Positions 49,793 to 58,048 of a stretch of 64,000 bases of DNA are shown here, piece after piece (position 1 is the first letter of the stretch; every line of letters starts with the position of its first letter). The DNA is from Hydrogenophaga palleronii NBRC 102513. Lineage in GTDB: Bacteria; Pseudomonadota; Gammaproteobacteria; Burkholderiales; Burkholderiaceae_C. The position numbers and the translations under genes were made by a program. The stretch spans positions 42,769 to 106,768 of the forward strand of contig NZ_BCTJ01000016.1 of NCBI RefSeq assembly GCF_001571225.1, read 5' to 3'. Under the pieces are notes generated by a model. The model had not been told where the DNA came from, did no database searches, and saw only the letters and a list, made by a program, of their open reading frames with translations.

Positions 49793-51919
49793 ATGCCCTT
49801 GAAAGCCCTTCAAGCGTCTCGCGCCGCTGCGCACCCTGCCCACCACTTGCGCCCGCTGCAGGCTGCGCTCTGCCTGGCCGCCCTGGCCGGCACCACGGCC
49901 CACGCCCAGTTGCTGGAGGAGGTGGTGATCAGCGCCGACCGCCAGGCGCAGCGCAGTTTCGACGCCCCCGCCGCCATCCAGGCCGTGGGGCAGGACGTGA
50001 TCGAGGCCGCCGGGCCACGCGTCAACCTGTCCGAGTCGCTCAACCGCGTGCCCGGCATCGCCGCGCTCAACCGGCAGAACTACGCGCAGGATCTGCAGCT
50101 CTCCATCCGCGGCTCCGGCTCGCGCTCGTCGTTCGGCATCCGGGGTTCGCGCCTGATCGTGGACGGCATTCCCGCCACCATGCCCGACGGCCAGGGCCAG
50201 GCCTCCACCATCAGCCTGGCCTCGGCCCAGCGCATCGAGGTCTTGCGCGGCCCGCTGGCGCAGCTGTACGGCAACTCCTCGGCCGGCGTGGTGCAGGTCT
50301 TCACCGCCGACGGCCCGGCGCGGCCCGAGCTGCGCTTCAGCGTCGATGCCGGCCCCGACGGCATGCGCCGCTACGGCCTGCAGGCCGCCGGCCAGCAGGG
50401 CGGCCTGAACTACGTGGTGGACTACAGCGACTTCCGCACCGACGGCTGGCGCCAGAACAGCGCGGCCCAGCGCCGCCACCTCAACGCCAAGCTGCGCACC
50501 CAGGTCGGTGACGACACGCGCATCACGCTGGTGGCCAACGTGTTCGACCAACCGGTGTCGGGCGATCCGCTGGGTCTCACGCGTGCGCAGCTGCAGGCCA
50601 ACCCGCGCCAGGCCGACAGCCGCTCGCTCGAATACAACGCCGGCAAGGACGTGTCGCAGCGCCAGCTGGGCCTGGTGGTGGACCACCGGCTGAACGCCGA
50701 CAGCGAGCTGATGGCGCGCATCTACACCGGCCAGCGCGATCTGGACAACCGCCTCTCGATCCCGCTCGCGGCGCAGATGCCCGCCACCTCGGCCGGCGGC
50801 ATCGTGCAGCTGGACCGTGAGTACAGCGGCGCCGGCCTGCGCTACAGCACGCGCCAGGCGCTCGGCCAGGGGCAGTTGCGCACCAGCGTCGGTGTCGATC
50901 TGGAGCGCATGAGCGAGCAGCGCCTGGGCTACATCAACAACCTCGGTGTGCGCGGCGCACTCAAGCGCGACGAAGACGACAAGGTGCAGAGCACGGGTGT
51001 CTACGCGCAGCTCGACTGGAGCATCAACGAGCAGTGGAGCGCGCTGGCCGGTGTGCGCGCCAACCGCGTGACCTTCCGGGTGGACGACCACTTCGTGCGC
51101 GCCGGCAACCCCGACGACAGCGGCCGTGCCCGCTTCAGCGCCAACACGCCGGTGGTGGGCGTGACGCGCCACTTCGGCGCCGACACCAACCTGTACTTCA
51201 ACATCGGCCGCGGCTTCGAGACCCCCACCTTCAGCGAGATCGGTTACCGCAGCGGCGGCAGCGGCCCCAACCTGGCTTTGCAGGCCGCGCGCAGCACCCT
51301 GAGCGAACTGGGCTTGAAGACCCGCGTGTCCGAACGGCAGCGGCTGGACGTGGCGCTGTTCCACATCGAGACGCGCGACGAGATCGTGGTTGCCTCCAGC
51401 GTGGGCGGGCGCAGCATCTTCACCAACGCTGGCAAGACGCAGCGCTCGGGCATCGAGGTGGCGCACAGCATGCAGTGGACGCCCGAGTGGCGCACGCACG
51501 TGGCCTTGTCGACGCTGAACGCGCGCTTCAAGGACGCCTTTGCCAGCAGCAGCGGCGCCACCGTCGCGCGCGGCAACCGCATCCCCGGCACGCTGGACAC
51601 CAGCCTGTTCGGTGAACTGGCCTGGCAACCGCGCGCCTGGCCCGGCTTCAGTGCCGCACTGGAGGTGGTGCACCTGGGCCGCATGGCGGTGGACGACCTC
51701 AACACCGACCGCACCCAGGCCGCCACCGTGTTCCACGCCCGCCTGGGTTGGGAGCAGCGCGTGGGCGCCTGGCGCCTGCGCCAGTACCTGCGTGTGGACA
51801 ACCTGGCCGACAAGGCCTATGTGGGCTCGGTGATCGCCAACGAAGGCAACCGGCGCTTCTTCGAGCCCGCGCCGGGCCGGCAGTGGGGGCTGGGCATGAG
51901 CGCCAGCCTCGCGTTCTGA
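49793..51919 (+). CDS. TonB-dependent receptor, PqqU/YncD-like (candidate PQQ importer)
   Basis: A 708-residue outer-membrane receptor with signal peptide to about residue 38 (TTAHAQ), a plug domain and a beta-barrel ending ASLAF. The plug carries NLSESLNRVPGIAALNRQNY and LSIRGSGSRSSFGIRG, then IPATMPDGQGQASTISLASA, and the barrel has the phrase NIGRGFETPTFSEIGYRSGG and the C-terminal YVGSVIANEGNRRFFEPAPG. These segments match, by memory, E. coli YncD (PqqU), which imports PQQ. Placement beside quinoprotein genes supports a PQQ ligand. SoxYZ-like and cytochrome genes follow. Confidence 0.75.
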   Translation: MPLKALQASRAAAHPAHHLRPLQAALCLAALAGTTAHAQLLEEVVISADRQAQRSFDAPAAIQAVGQDVIEAAGPRVNLSESLNRVPGIAALNRQNYAQDLQLSIRGSGSRSSFGIRGSRLIVDGIPATMPDGQGQASTISLASAQRIEVLRGPLAQLYGNSSAGVVQVFTADGPARPELRFSVDAGPDGMRRYGLQAAGQQGGLNYVVDYSDFRTDGWRQNSAAQRRHLNAKLRTQVGDDTRITLVANVFDQPVSGDPLGLTRAQLQANPRQADSRSLEYNAGKDVSQRQLGLVVDHRLNADSELMARIYTGQRDLDNRLSIPLAAQMPATSAGGIVQLDREYSGAGLRYSTRQALGQGQLRTSVGVDLERMSEQRLGYINNLGVRGALKRDEDDKVQSTGVYAQLDWSINEQWSALAGVRANRVTFRVDDHFVRAGNPDDSGRARFSANTPVVGVTRHFGADTNLYFNIGRGFETPTFSEIGYRSGGSGPNLALQAARSTLSELGLKTRVSERQRLDVALFHIETRDEIVVASSVGGRSIFTNAGKTQRSGIEVAHSMQWTPEWRTHVALSTLNARFKDAFASSSGATVARGNRIPGTLDTSLFGELAWQPRAWPGFSAALEVVHLGRMAVDDLNTDRTQAATVFHARLGWEQRVGAWRLRQYLRVDNLADKAYVGSVIANEGNRRFFEPAPGRQWGLGMSASLAF

Positions 51920-51928
51920 AGGCCGGCC

Positions 51929-52768
51929 ATGCGTCATCGCACCATGGCAACGCTGCCGCCTTCTGTCTGGCCACTGCGCCGCAGTTTGCTGGGCGCCACC
52001 GCCTTCACCCTGCTGGCGCCCTGGCGCAGCGCACGCGCCGCCGGCGATGCCAGCGAGGGTGACCCGCTGGGCTCGACGCAATGGCCGGATGTGAAGCAGA
52101 GCTTCATCGGCGCCGGTGGCAACGTGCGCTTCAGCGAGCGTGTGCTGGTGAAAGGCCCGGCCTTTGCCGACGACGCGATGAACGTGCCGGTGATGGTTGA
52201 CGCGCGTGCGCTGGCCCAGGCCGGTGTGCCGGTGGCGCGCATCCGCGTGGTGGCCGACCGCAACCCGGTGCGCCACGTGCTCGATTTCGAGCCGCTGCGC
52301 GCGCTGCCGGTGCTGGCCTTTCGCCTGCGGCTGGAGCAGGCCTCGCCGGTGCGTGCGCTGGTGCAGACACAGGACGGGCAGTGGCACGTGGGCGGCACCT
52401 GGGTGCAGGCCGCGGGCGGTGGCTGCACCGTGCCAGGCGTGACGCGCGCCGACGGCAGCTGGAGCCAGACGCTGAACCAGGTGCAGGCGCGTTTCTTCAA
52501 CAACGTGATCGACCACAGCCGGCGCCTGCGCGTGCGCGTCATGCACCCCATGGACACCGGCCTGGTCGCCGGCATTCCCGCCTTCCACCTCGAACAACTG
52601 GCCTTGCTGGACGCGGCGGGTGAGCCCTGGTGGCGGCTGGCCCTGCACGAACCGGTGTCGGAGAACCCGCTCATCACCTTCGAGCTGCCGCGCCAGATCA
52701 CTGGCACGCTGCGGCTGGTGGGGCGCGACAACAACGGCAACCGCATCGACGCGGTGGTGCCGTCATGA
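51929..52768 (+). CDS. Quinoprotein-associated SoxYZ-like carrier protein
   Basis: A 279-residue exported protein combining a SoxY-like N-terminal half and a SoxZ-like C-terminal half. A signal peptide ends near residue 38 (RSARAAG). The SoxY-type motif with a free cysteine is GGGCTVPG (C166). The SoxZ-like part begins near VQARFFNNVIDHSRRLRVRV and ends DNNGNRIDAVVPS. Such fusions are known in clusters of quinoprotein dehydrogenases, where they may shuttle a substrate or electrons; the role is unresolved. It overlaps the next gene (ATGA) and lies 9 bases after the receptor. Confidence 0.75.
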   Translation: MRHRTMATLPPSVWPLRRSLLGATAFTLLAPWRSARAAGDASEGDPLGSTQWPDVKQSFIGAGGNVRFSERVLVKGPAFADDAMNVPVMVDARALAQAGVPVARIRVVADRNPVRHVLDFEPLRALPVLAFRLRLEQASPVRALVQTQDGQWHVGGTWVQAAGGGCTVPGVTRADGSWSQTLNQVQARFFNNVIDHSRRLRVRVMHPMDTGLVAGIPAFHLEQLALLDAAGEPWWRLALHEPVSENPLITFELPRQITGTLRLVGRDNNGNRIDAVVPS

Positions 52769-53754
52769 AGCCGCTGCTCTGCGCGCTCACCGCGACCATG
52801 GCCGCCATCCTTGCCCCTCCGGTTCAGGCCCAGGCCGTTGCGGTGGCGAGCACGCCGTCGCAGGCGGACGTGGCGCGGCTGGACTACCGTTTGCAGGCGC
52901 GTGCCATTGCGCCGCGCACCTGGGTGATCGAAGGTGCGGTGGCCGACTTCCACACCAGCAACGGCTGCAACATCATCAACACCGCCTTCATCGCCACCGG
53001 TGCCGGTGTGGTGGTGGTCAACACCGGGCCCTCGCGCCTGTACGGCGAACAGCAGCGCCGCCTGATCGAGCGCACCACCAGCGAACCGGTGGTGCAGGTG
53101 CTCAACCTCAACCTGCACCCGGACTACTTCTTCGGCAACCAGGCCTGGGTCGCGCCAGGTGCGCAGGCGCTGGCCGGCAGCATCACCGGCATGCGGGCCG
53201 AGGGCAGTGCCTACGCCGACAACCTGTACCGCCTGTGCGGCCCGTGGATGCAGGGCACCGAACCGACGCCGGCCGAACGCAGCGTCGAAGCCGGTGTGCG
53301 CACGCTCGGCCAGCACCGGCTGGAACTGGTGCGGCTTCAGGGCCATACGCAAGACGACCTGGTGCTGATCGACCACAGCACCGGCGTGTTGTTCGCCGGT
53401 GGCCTGGTGTTTGCCGAACGGGTGCCGACCACGCCGCACGCCGACTTTGCGGCCTGGCTGGCCAGCCTGGACAAGCTGGAGAACATGCTGCAGCTCGGTT
53501 ACTTCCGGCAGGTGGTGCCCAGCCACGGACCGGTGCACGAAGGCCACCGCGGCATCGTGCAGACGCGCGACTGGCTGCGCTGGCTGGCCGGCCACATGCG
53601 CGAGCAGGCGCAGGCCGGGCGCGATCTTTCGGAGGTGCTGGGCATGCCGGTGCCGGCCCGCTTCGCCAGCTGGGCGGCGCAGCCGGTGGAGCTGCAGCGC
53701 ACGCTGGCGCAGTGGTACCCGGTGTACGAACAGCAGGCGCTCGAAGGGCGCTGA
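52765..53754 (+). CDS. Quinoprotein-associated metallo-beta-lactamase-fold protein with degenerate metal site
   Basis: A 329-residue exported protein (signal to about residue 23, APPVQAQ) with a metallo-beta-lactamase fold: TWVIEGAVADFHTSNGCNII, LNLNLHPDYFFGNQAWV, LQGHTQDDLVLID and VVPSHGPVHEG. Metal-ligand slots are altered: where HxHxDH is expected it reads N116-L-H118-P-D120-Y121, and the usual aspartate before the strand end is G213 (FAGGLVF), while H194 and H254 remain. It resembles the 'quinoprotein relay system zinc metallohydrolase' group. Enzyme activity is doubtful here, or another metal arrangement is used. Confidence 0.65.
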   Translation: MKPLLCALTATMAAILAPPVQAQAVAVASTPSQADVARLDYRLQARAIAPRTWVIEGAVADFHTSNGCNIINTAFIATGAGVVVVNTGPSRLYGEQQRRLIERTTSEPVVQVLNLNLHPDYFFGNQAWVAPGAQALAGSITGMRAEGSAYADNLYRLCGPWMQGTEPTPAERSVEAGVRTLGQHRLELVRLQGHTQDDLVLIDHSTGVLFAGGLVFAERVPTTPHADFAAWLASLDKLENMLQLGYFRQVVPSHGPVHEGHRGIVQTRDWLRWLAGHMREQAQAGRDLSEVLGMPVPARFASWAAQPVELQRTLAQWYPVYEQQALEGR

Positions 53755-53792
53755 CAGGCCGCTGATAGACCGCTGACAGGGCGTCGATAGAG
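53749..53792 (+). repeat. 11-base tandem repeats at the end of the metallohydrolase gene
   Basis: Four 11-base units with consensus CGCTGAYAGRS: CGCTGACAGGC, CGCTGATAGAC, CGCTGACAGGG, CGTCGATAGAG, with a weaker fifth (CGCTCATGCGG). The gene's TGA stop lies in the first unit. The period is one helical turn, so a protein-binding array or a slippage product are both possible. Confidence 0.6.
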
Positions 53793-53830
53793 CGCTCATG
53801 CGGGCCAGGCTGCAACAGCCGCGCCACACC

Positions 53831-53883
53831 GCTGTGTCAATTCTGAACAGCGCTGGCCGTTGCACCACTGGCACAGAGTTTGC
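53831..53883 (+). promoter_or_regulatory. Candidate sigma-54 promoter and upstream element for cytochrome c
   Basis: GCTGT-N9-GAACA (53831-53849), a variant of the GTTGC element, ends 20 bases before a perfect -24/-12 pair TGGCAC-AGAGT-TTGC (53869-53883). A CGCTGT/ACAGCG inverted repeat overlaps the element. The start codon of cytochrome c is at 53939. Confidence 0.55.
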
Positions 53884-53938
53884 GGAATGGCCGGGCCTGC
53901 CCATTTATTGACCCCACATGAGACAACAGGACCACCCC

Positions 53939-54274
53939 ATGCGCGCTTCTTTCCTTCTTCGAGCTTCTTGTGTTCTGGCGCTGTGTGGCGCTGCGCTGAA
54001 TGCGCAGGCCACCGACCTCAGCGCCGTGGCCGATCTGGCCAAGGCCAGCGGCTGCTACTCCTGCCATTCGAACGGCGAGAAAGTGGTGGGCCCGGCGTTC
54101 TCGGCCGTGGCGGCGAAGTACGCCGGCCAGAAGGACGCGGCGGCCGATCTCGCGATGTCGATCCAGAACGGTTCCAGCGGCAAGTGGGGACGCATCCCGA
54201 TGCCGGGCCACCCGAGCGTGCCACCCGCTGACGTGAAGCGGCTGGCCGAGTGGGTGCTGACCATCAAGCCCTGA
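53939..54274 (+). CDS. Class I cytochrome c (c551/c552 type)
   Basis: A 111-residue periplasmic monoheme cytochrome. Signal peptide to about residue 22 (AALNAQA). Heme motif CYSCH with following SNGEKVVGPAF; the distal methionine is in GRIPMPGHPSVPP. It is an electron carrier, probably accepting electrons from the quinoprotein dehydrogenase. It ends with ADVKRLAEWVLTIKP, as in c551-type proteins. Confidence 0.9.
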   Translation: MRASFLLRASCVLALCGAALNAQATDLSAVADLAKASGCYSCHSNGEKVVGPAFSAVAAKYAGQKDAAADLAMSIQNGSSGKWGRIPMPGHPSVPPADVKRLAEWVLTIKP

Positions 54275-54322
54275 AGGCTGTCACCGCGCGCCGGGCCTGC
54301 CGGGGCTCGCTCGCTCGGGCGC

Positions 54323-55333
54323 TCAGTTGCCCGCGCGCAAGGCCTTGATCAGACTGGCCGCGTTCCTGACGTCGAGCTTTTCGTAGACCGCGCGAACCTG
54401 GTTGCGGATCGTCAAGGGCGAACGCTTCAACTGCTGTGCGATGTCCTTGTGCGAGAGACCACGCGCCACCAGTTCAACCACCAGGCGTTCGCGTGGCGTC
54501 AGGTTGTCGGCCGGGCAGCGCTCGCGTGCGTCCAGAAACCACAGGCCGTGTTCCTCGCGCTGTGACACCACCGTGTTGCGGCCAACCCAGCGTGAGGGGC
54601 CTTGCCGCACATGCTCCATCAGGGCGTCGGGCAGGCGCCCGCTGCGCCAGGCCGGCCACTCGCGCCGCAGCAGATCACAAAAGGCCGCGTCCGCATGGTG
54701 CAGCACGCCGCGCAGGTCGGCGATGGCGCGGCCCGTGTTGTCGCGCGGTTCCGCGTTCACGCGTTCGAGGTGGGCGAGCCGGTTGATCGCCAGCGCCTGC
54801 ATGAGGTGTGGCGACACGGTGTCGAGCAGGGCGCATTCGTGTTCCAGGCAATGCTGCTCTTCGTCGTGGCGGTACAGCGTGACCCAGTTGAAGCAGTTGG
54901 CGCGGGTGTCCAGGTTCGACGCGATGAAGTAGTTCGCCAGCTGGAAGCGGCGGCCGTAGTCGCGCACGGCGGCTTGTTCGGCCGATGCAAACCAGCGCCG
55001 CGCGTGAATGCCCAGCGTGCTGCGCGGCCGGCGGGAGGCCGCCTGTGCGGCGGTGTCCAGGTGCCTGATCTGCTCGTAGGCCGAGAGGATCTCCTCGGGC
55101 TGGCGGTGCAGGTGGATGTTGTGGGTGGTGACGCCGTCGCCGGCTTCGATGGCGGTGCCCCAGGCGGCCGAATCAAACGGCAGCACCTGCTGCACCAGGC
55201 GCAGCGCCGCGTCCTGAAACTCACCCAGCGGGCGTTCGTAGGACAGCCGATACAGGTCCAGCAGGAAGTGGTTCATGTCGGCCGCCATGTGTGCGGTCTG
55301 CGCGGCCTGCACCGTCTGCGCCTTCACCCCCAT
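54323..55333 (-). CDS. LuxR-type HTH transcriptional regulator
   Basis: A 336-residue protein with an N-terminal region of unknown ligand-binding type (AADMNHFLLDLYRLSYERPL, EFQDAALRLVQQVLPFDSAA) and a C-terminal LuxR HTH: LTPRERLVVELVARGLSHKD, IAQQLKRSPLTIRNQVRAVY, EKLDVRNAASLIKALRAG. The start at 55333 follows GGGGAGG. A truncated paralog lies immediately upstream on the same strand. It may regulate the surrounding quinoprotein genes, but this is only positional. Confidence 0.8.
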   Translation of the reverse strand: MGVKAQTVQAAQTAHMAADMNHFLLDLYRLSYERPLGEFQDAALRLVQQVLPFDSAAWGTAIEAGDGVTTHNIHLHRQPEEILSAYEQIRHLDTAAQAASRRPRSTLGIHARRWFASAEQAAVRDYGRRFQLANYFIASNLDTRANCFNWVTLYRHDEEQHCLEHECALLDTVSPHLMQALAINRLAHLERVNAEPRDNTGRAIADLRGVLHHADAAFCDLLRREWPAWRSGRLPDALMEHVRQGPSRWVGRNTVVSQREEHGLWFLDARERCPADNLTPRERLVVELVARGLSHKDIAQQLKRSPLTIRNQVRAVYEKLDVRNAASLIKALRAGN

Positions 55334-55570
55334 GTCGGCCTCCCCGGCACGGGCTTCGCATGCTCGTGCAGCGGGCCGGTTTCTGGCGTTCTGCCGGTGG
55401 TCAATGTGTTGAAAAGGTGGGTGAGTCTGGAGTGGTTGAGCCGCCTGTGCCGCGGCCCTGTACGCCACTTGAATGTAGCGCACCACGCCTGCATCAAACG
55501 CCTGAAAACCTTCGCGGTACAAGGCGCCAGCAGGCGTGCCGGGCTGCGCCGCTGCCACAACGCTTTGGCG

Positions 55571-55900
55571 CTACTGGGCGGCGTTCAAGGCATGGACGAG
55601 GCTGGCCACATTGCCCACCTGCCGCTTGCTGTAGACGGAGCGGATCTGGTTGCGCACGGTTGAGGGTGAACGCTGCAGGGTCCTGGCGATTTCCTTGTGG
55701 TTCTGGCCGGTCGCCACCAGCTCGGCCACCACACGTTCGCGCTCGCTGAGTTCGTCCACCCCCTGCCGGCGCCGGGTGTGCAGGAACAGCAGGTCCAGGG
55801 CCGCATCCTGAAACCCGGTGATGGCTTGTTCGTGCGAAAGCCGGTAGAGCCGCAACAGCCGCTGGCCGAGTACCGTGGTTCCGAGAGAAGGGGTTGTCAC
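55571..55900 (-). CDS. Small LuxR-type HTH protein, internally deleted paralog of the next regulator
   Basis: A 109-residue protein. Residues 14-38 (LRLYRLSHEQAITGFQDAAL) match the N-terminal part of the adjacent 336-residue regulator, and residues 50-109 (LSERERVVAELVATGQNHKE, IARTLQRSPSTVRNQIRSVY) match its HTH domain. The roughly 200-residue middle sensory region is missing. It may be a DNA-binding competitor or a constitutive form. No ribosome-binding site is striking. Confidence 0.75.
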   Translation of the reverse strand: MTTPSLGTTVLGQRLLRLYRLSHEQAITGFQDAALDLLFLHTRRRQGVDELSERERVVAELVATGQNHKEIARTLQRSPSTVRNQIRSVYSKRQVGNVASLVHALNAAQ

Positions 55901-55972
55901 GTTGGTCGGTTCGTGGTGCGCGTCATGGCTGCGCCGGAGGCGGTGGATCGTTGATGCACCCAGCCACCCAAC

Positions 55973-56950
55973 TCACCGCCGGGGCTTGCGCGAAGGTCGT
56001 GCGGCCTTGGGGCTGTCGGCGGAGCTTCTGTGGTGAATGAATTGGCTCAGGCTGCTTGCGGCCACACCCATGCCGGCGCGCGGCTGTAGCAGGCCGATCG
56101 GTGGCATGGCGACGTTTTCGGCCAGAGGCACAGACACCAGTGCCCCGGTTTCGAGCAAGGGCCGAACCAGCGTGAGCGGGAGCAGTGCGAGCAGGTCCCT
56201 GTGCAGCAGGAGTTGCCACAACATGGGCATTGACCGGGTGACGACGGTGTAGGTTTTCGGGGCTTTTGCCAGCGGCTTGCACAGCGCGTCGAAATGCGTT
56301 CTTGCCGTCAGGCCTGCGGGCGACACGAACCAGGTCTGCTTGCTCAACGTCGACCAGCTGGGCTTGCGCAGCCGGGCCACCGGGTGGTTGGCGCGGCACA
56401 CGACCAGCAGATGGTCTTCGAGCACGGGGTGGAACTCCCAGCCCTCGGGCACGACCGATGGGCGACGGCAGGCCACCAGATCGACCTCGCCGCGGGCGAT
56501 CGCCAGCAGCTGGTCTTCGTCTTCGGCCTCGCGCAGGTGGATCTGTATGCCGGGGTGCAACTCCCCGAACGCCGGCAGGGCGTTGAGCAGCAGGCCGTTG
56601 ATGGCCGAGGCCGAGCCGATCAGGCGTATGGTGCCGACGCCTTGCTGCTGGCGCGCGGCCAGCACTTCGGCGCCTTCGCTCAGCCCCAGCATGAGTTGAC
56701 GCGCCACGGGCAGCAAGTCCTGGCAGGCGGGGGTTGGCCTCACGCCGCGCGCATGCCGGTCAAACAACTTGATGCCGAGCAGCTCTTCGAGGTAGGCCAG
56801 GGTTTGTGTCACGGACGACTGCGTCATGCCGATCGCATCGGCCGTGCGCTGAACGCTGCCCAGTTCGGTGAGGTGCAGCAAAACCTGCACGTGGCGGAAT
56901 TTGCCGCGTGCCAGCAGGCGGTTGAGGAATACGGACGAGGTGGTGCTCAA
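55973..56950 (-). CDS. LysR family transcriptional regulator
   Basis: A 325-residue LysR regulator. N-terminal winged helix: GKFRHVQVLLHLTELGSVQR, TADAIGMTQSSVTQTLAYLE, LLGIKLFDRHARGVRPT. The C-terminal effector domain contains IRLIGSASAINGLLLNALPA and ARGEVDLVACRRPSVVPEGW. It is divergent from the Bug receptor/hydrolase pair, 106 bases away, and most likely controls it in response to a substrate. Typical length. Confidence 0.88.
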   Translation of the reverse strand: MSTTSSVFLNRLLARGKFRHVQVLLHLTELGSVQRTADAIGMTQSSVTQTLAYLEELLGIKLFDRHARGVRPTPACQDLLPVARQLMLGLSEGAEVLAARQQQGVGTIRLIGSASAINGLLLNALPAFGELHPGIQIHLREAEDEDQLLAIARGEVDLVACRRPSVVPEGWEFHPVLEDHLLVVCRANHPVARLRKPSWSTLSKQTWFVSPAGLTARTHFDALCKPLAKAPKTYTVVTRSMPMLWQLLLHRDLLALLPLTLVRPLLETGALVSVPLAENVAMPPIGLLQPRAGMGVAASSLSQFIHHRSSADSPKAARPSRKPRR

Positions 56951-57056
56951 GGTATCGGAAAGTCTAATGGGTTGCCGTCGGAATTAATTTGCCACGGGTG
57001 CAGGGCGGACAGAAGATCCCCTGGTGCCTTGAGTACGTCAAAAACAGGAGACAGAC

Positions 57057-58037
57057 ATGACCATTTTCAACCGACGATTGTTCGCCGTGCTGGCCGGCGC
57101 CTGCGCCATCGCGCCGAGTGCTGTGCTGGCCCAGTCCGCCGACTGGCCTGCGCGGCCGATCCGCATCATCGTGCCTGCACCCGCAGGCGGACCGTTCGAC
57201 CGCACGATGCGGCCACTTGCGCAGCACATGGGGCAGATTCTCAAGCAGCCCATGGTGGTGGACAACCGGCCCAGCGCCGGCAACATCGTCGGCACCCAGG
57301 CCGGCGCCACTGCCGTGCCGGATGGCTACACGCTGACGATGACGGGCATGCTCAACACGATCGCGCAGAGCATCTACGAGAACGTGCCCTTCGATATCAA
57401 CAAGGACTTCGAGCACGTCGGCGCCATCGGCGAGGGGCCGCAATGGCTGGTGGTGCGCAGCGATGCGGGCTTTGGCAGCTTTGCCGAGCTGGTGCAGAAG
57501 GCCAAGAAGGATCCGGGTGGTGTCAACTACGCCAGCTCCGGGGCGGGCAGCTCGGGCCACTTGGTGATGGAGCTGTTGCAGCGCGCCACTGGCACGCAGT
57601 TGACGCACGTGCCTTACAAGGGCGGAGCGCCTGCGCTGCAGGATGTGCTCGCGGGGGTGGTGCCCGTCATCGTGATCCCGCAGAACGCGGCGGCGCCGGG
57701 CGTGCAGGCGGGCAAGCTGAAGGTGCTGGCCATCACCAGCACACAGCGCAACAGCGTCATCCCCGACGTGCCGACCTTTGTCGAGCTGGGCTTGCCACAG
57801 CTGACGGTGAACAGCTGGGTCGGCGTGTCTGCCCCCAAGGGAACGCCGGAGGCGATCGTTCGCAAGGTCAACGCGGCGCTGCAGCTCGCGCTGAAAGACA
57901 AGGCCTTGCTCAAGCAGCTGGAGTTCGAGGGGCTTGAGCCAATGCTCAGCTCACCGGACCAGTACACGCGACTGGTGCGCAGCGAGACAGATCGCTGGGG
58001 ACAACTGGTTCGCAGTCTCAACATCAAGGCGAACTGA
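57057..58037 (+). CDS. Bug/TctC family solute-binding protein
   Basis: A 326-residue periplasmic binding protein. Signal peptide to about residue 25 (PSAVLAQS); mature DWPARPIRIIVPAPAGGPFD, MVVDNRPSAGNIVGTQAGAT, YASSGAGSSGHLVMELLQRA and HVPYKGGAPALQDVLAGVVP. AACAGGAG precedes the ATG. It forms a unit with the alpha/beta hydrolase gene 11 bases downstream, under the divergent LysR regulator. Probably senses or imports a carboxylic acid or ester. Confidence 0.88.
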   Translation: MTIFNRRLFAVLAGACAIAPSAVLAQSADWPARPIRIIVPAPAGGPFDRTMRPLAQHMGQILKQPMVVDNRPSAGNIVGTQAGATAVPDGYTLTMTGMLNTIAQSIYENVPFDINKDFEHVGAIGEGPQWLVVRSDAGFGSFAELVQKAKKDPGGVNYASSGAGSSGHLVMELLQRATGTQLTHVPYKGGAPALQDVLAGVVPVIVIPQNAAAPGVQAGKLKVLAITSTQRNSVIPDVPTFVELGLPQLTVNSWVGVSAPKGTPEAIVRKVNAALQLALKDKALLKQLEFEGLEPMLSSPDQYTRLVRSETDRWGQLVRSLNIKAN

Positions 58038-58048
58038 GGACTTTCCGA

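Noticed and set aside
49196..52648. 1150-codon open frame on the minus strand opposite the PqqU-like receptor
   Set aside because: Composition is low-complexity Ala/Val/His/Gln, and the plus strand carries a full TonB receptor.
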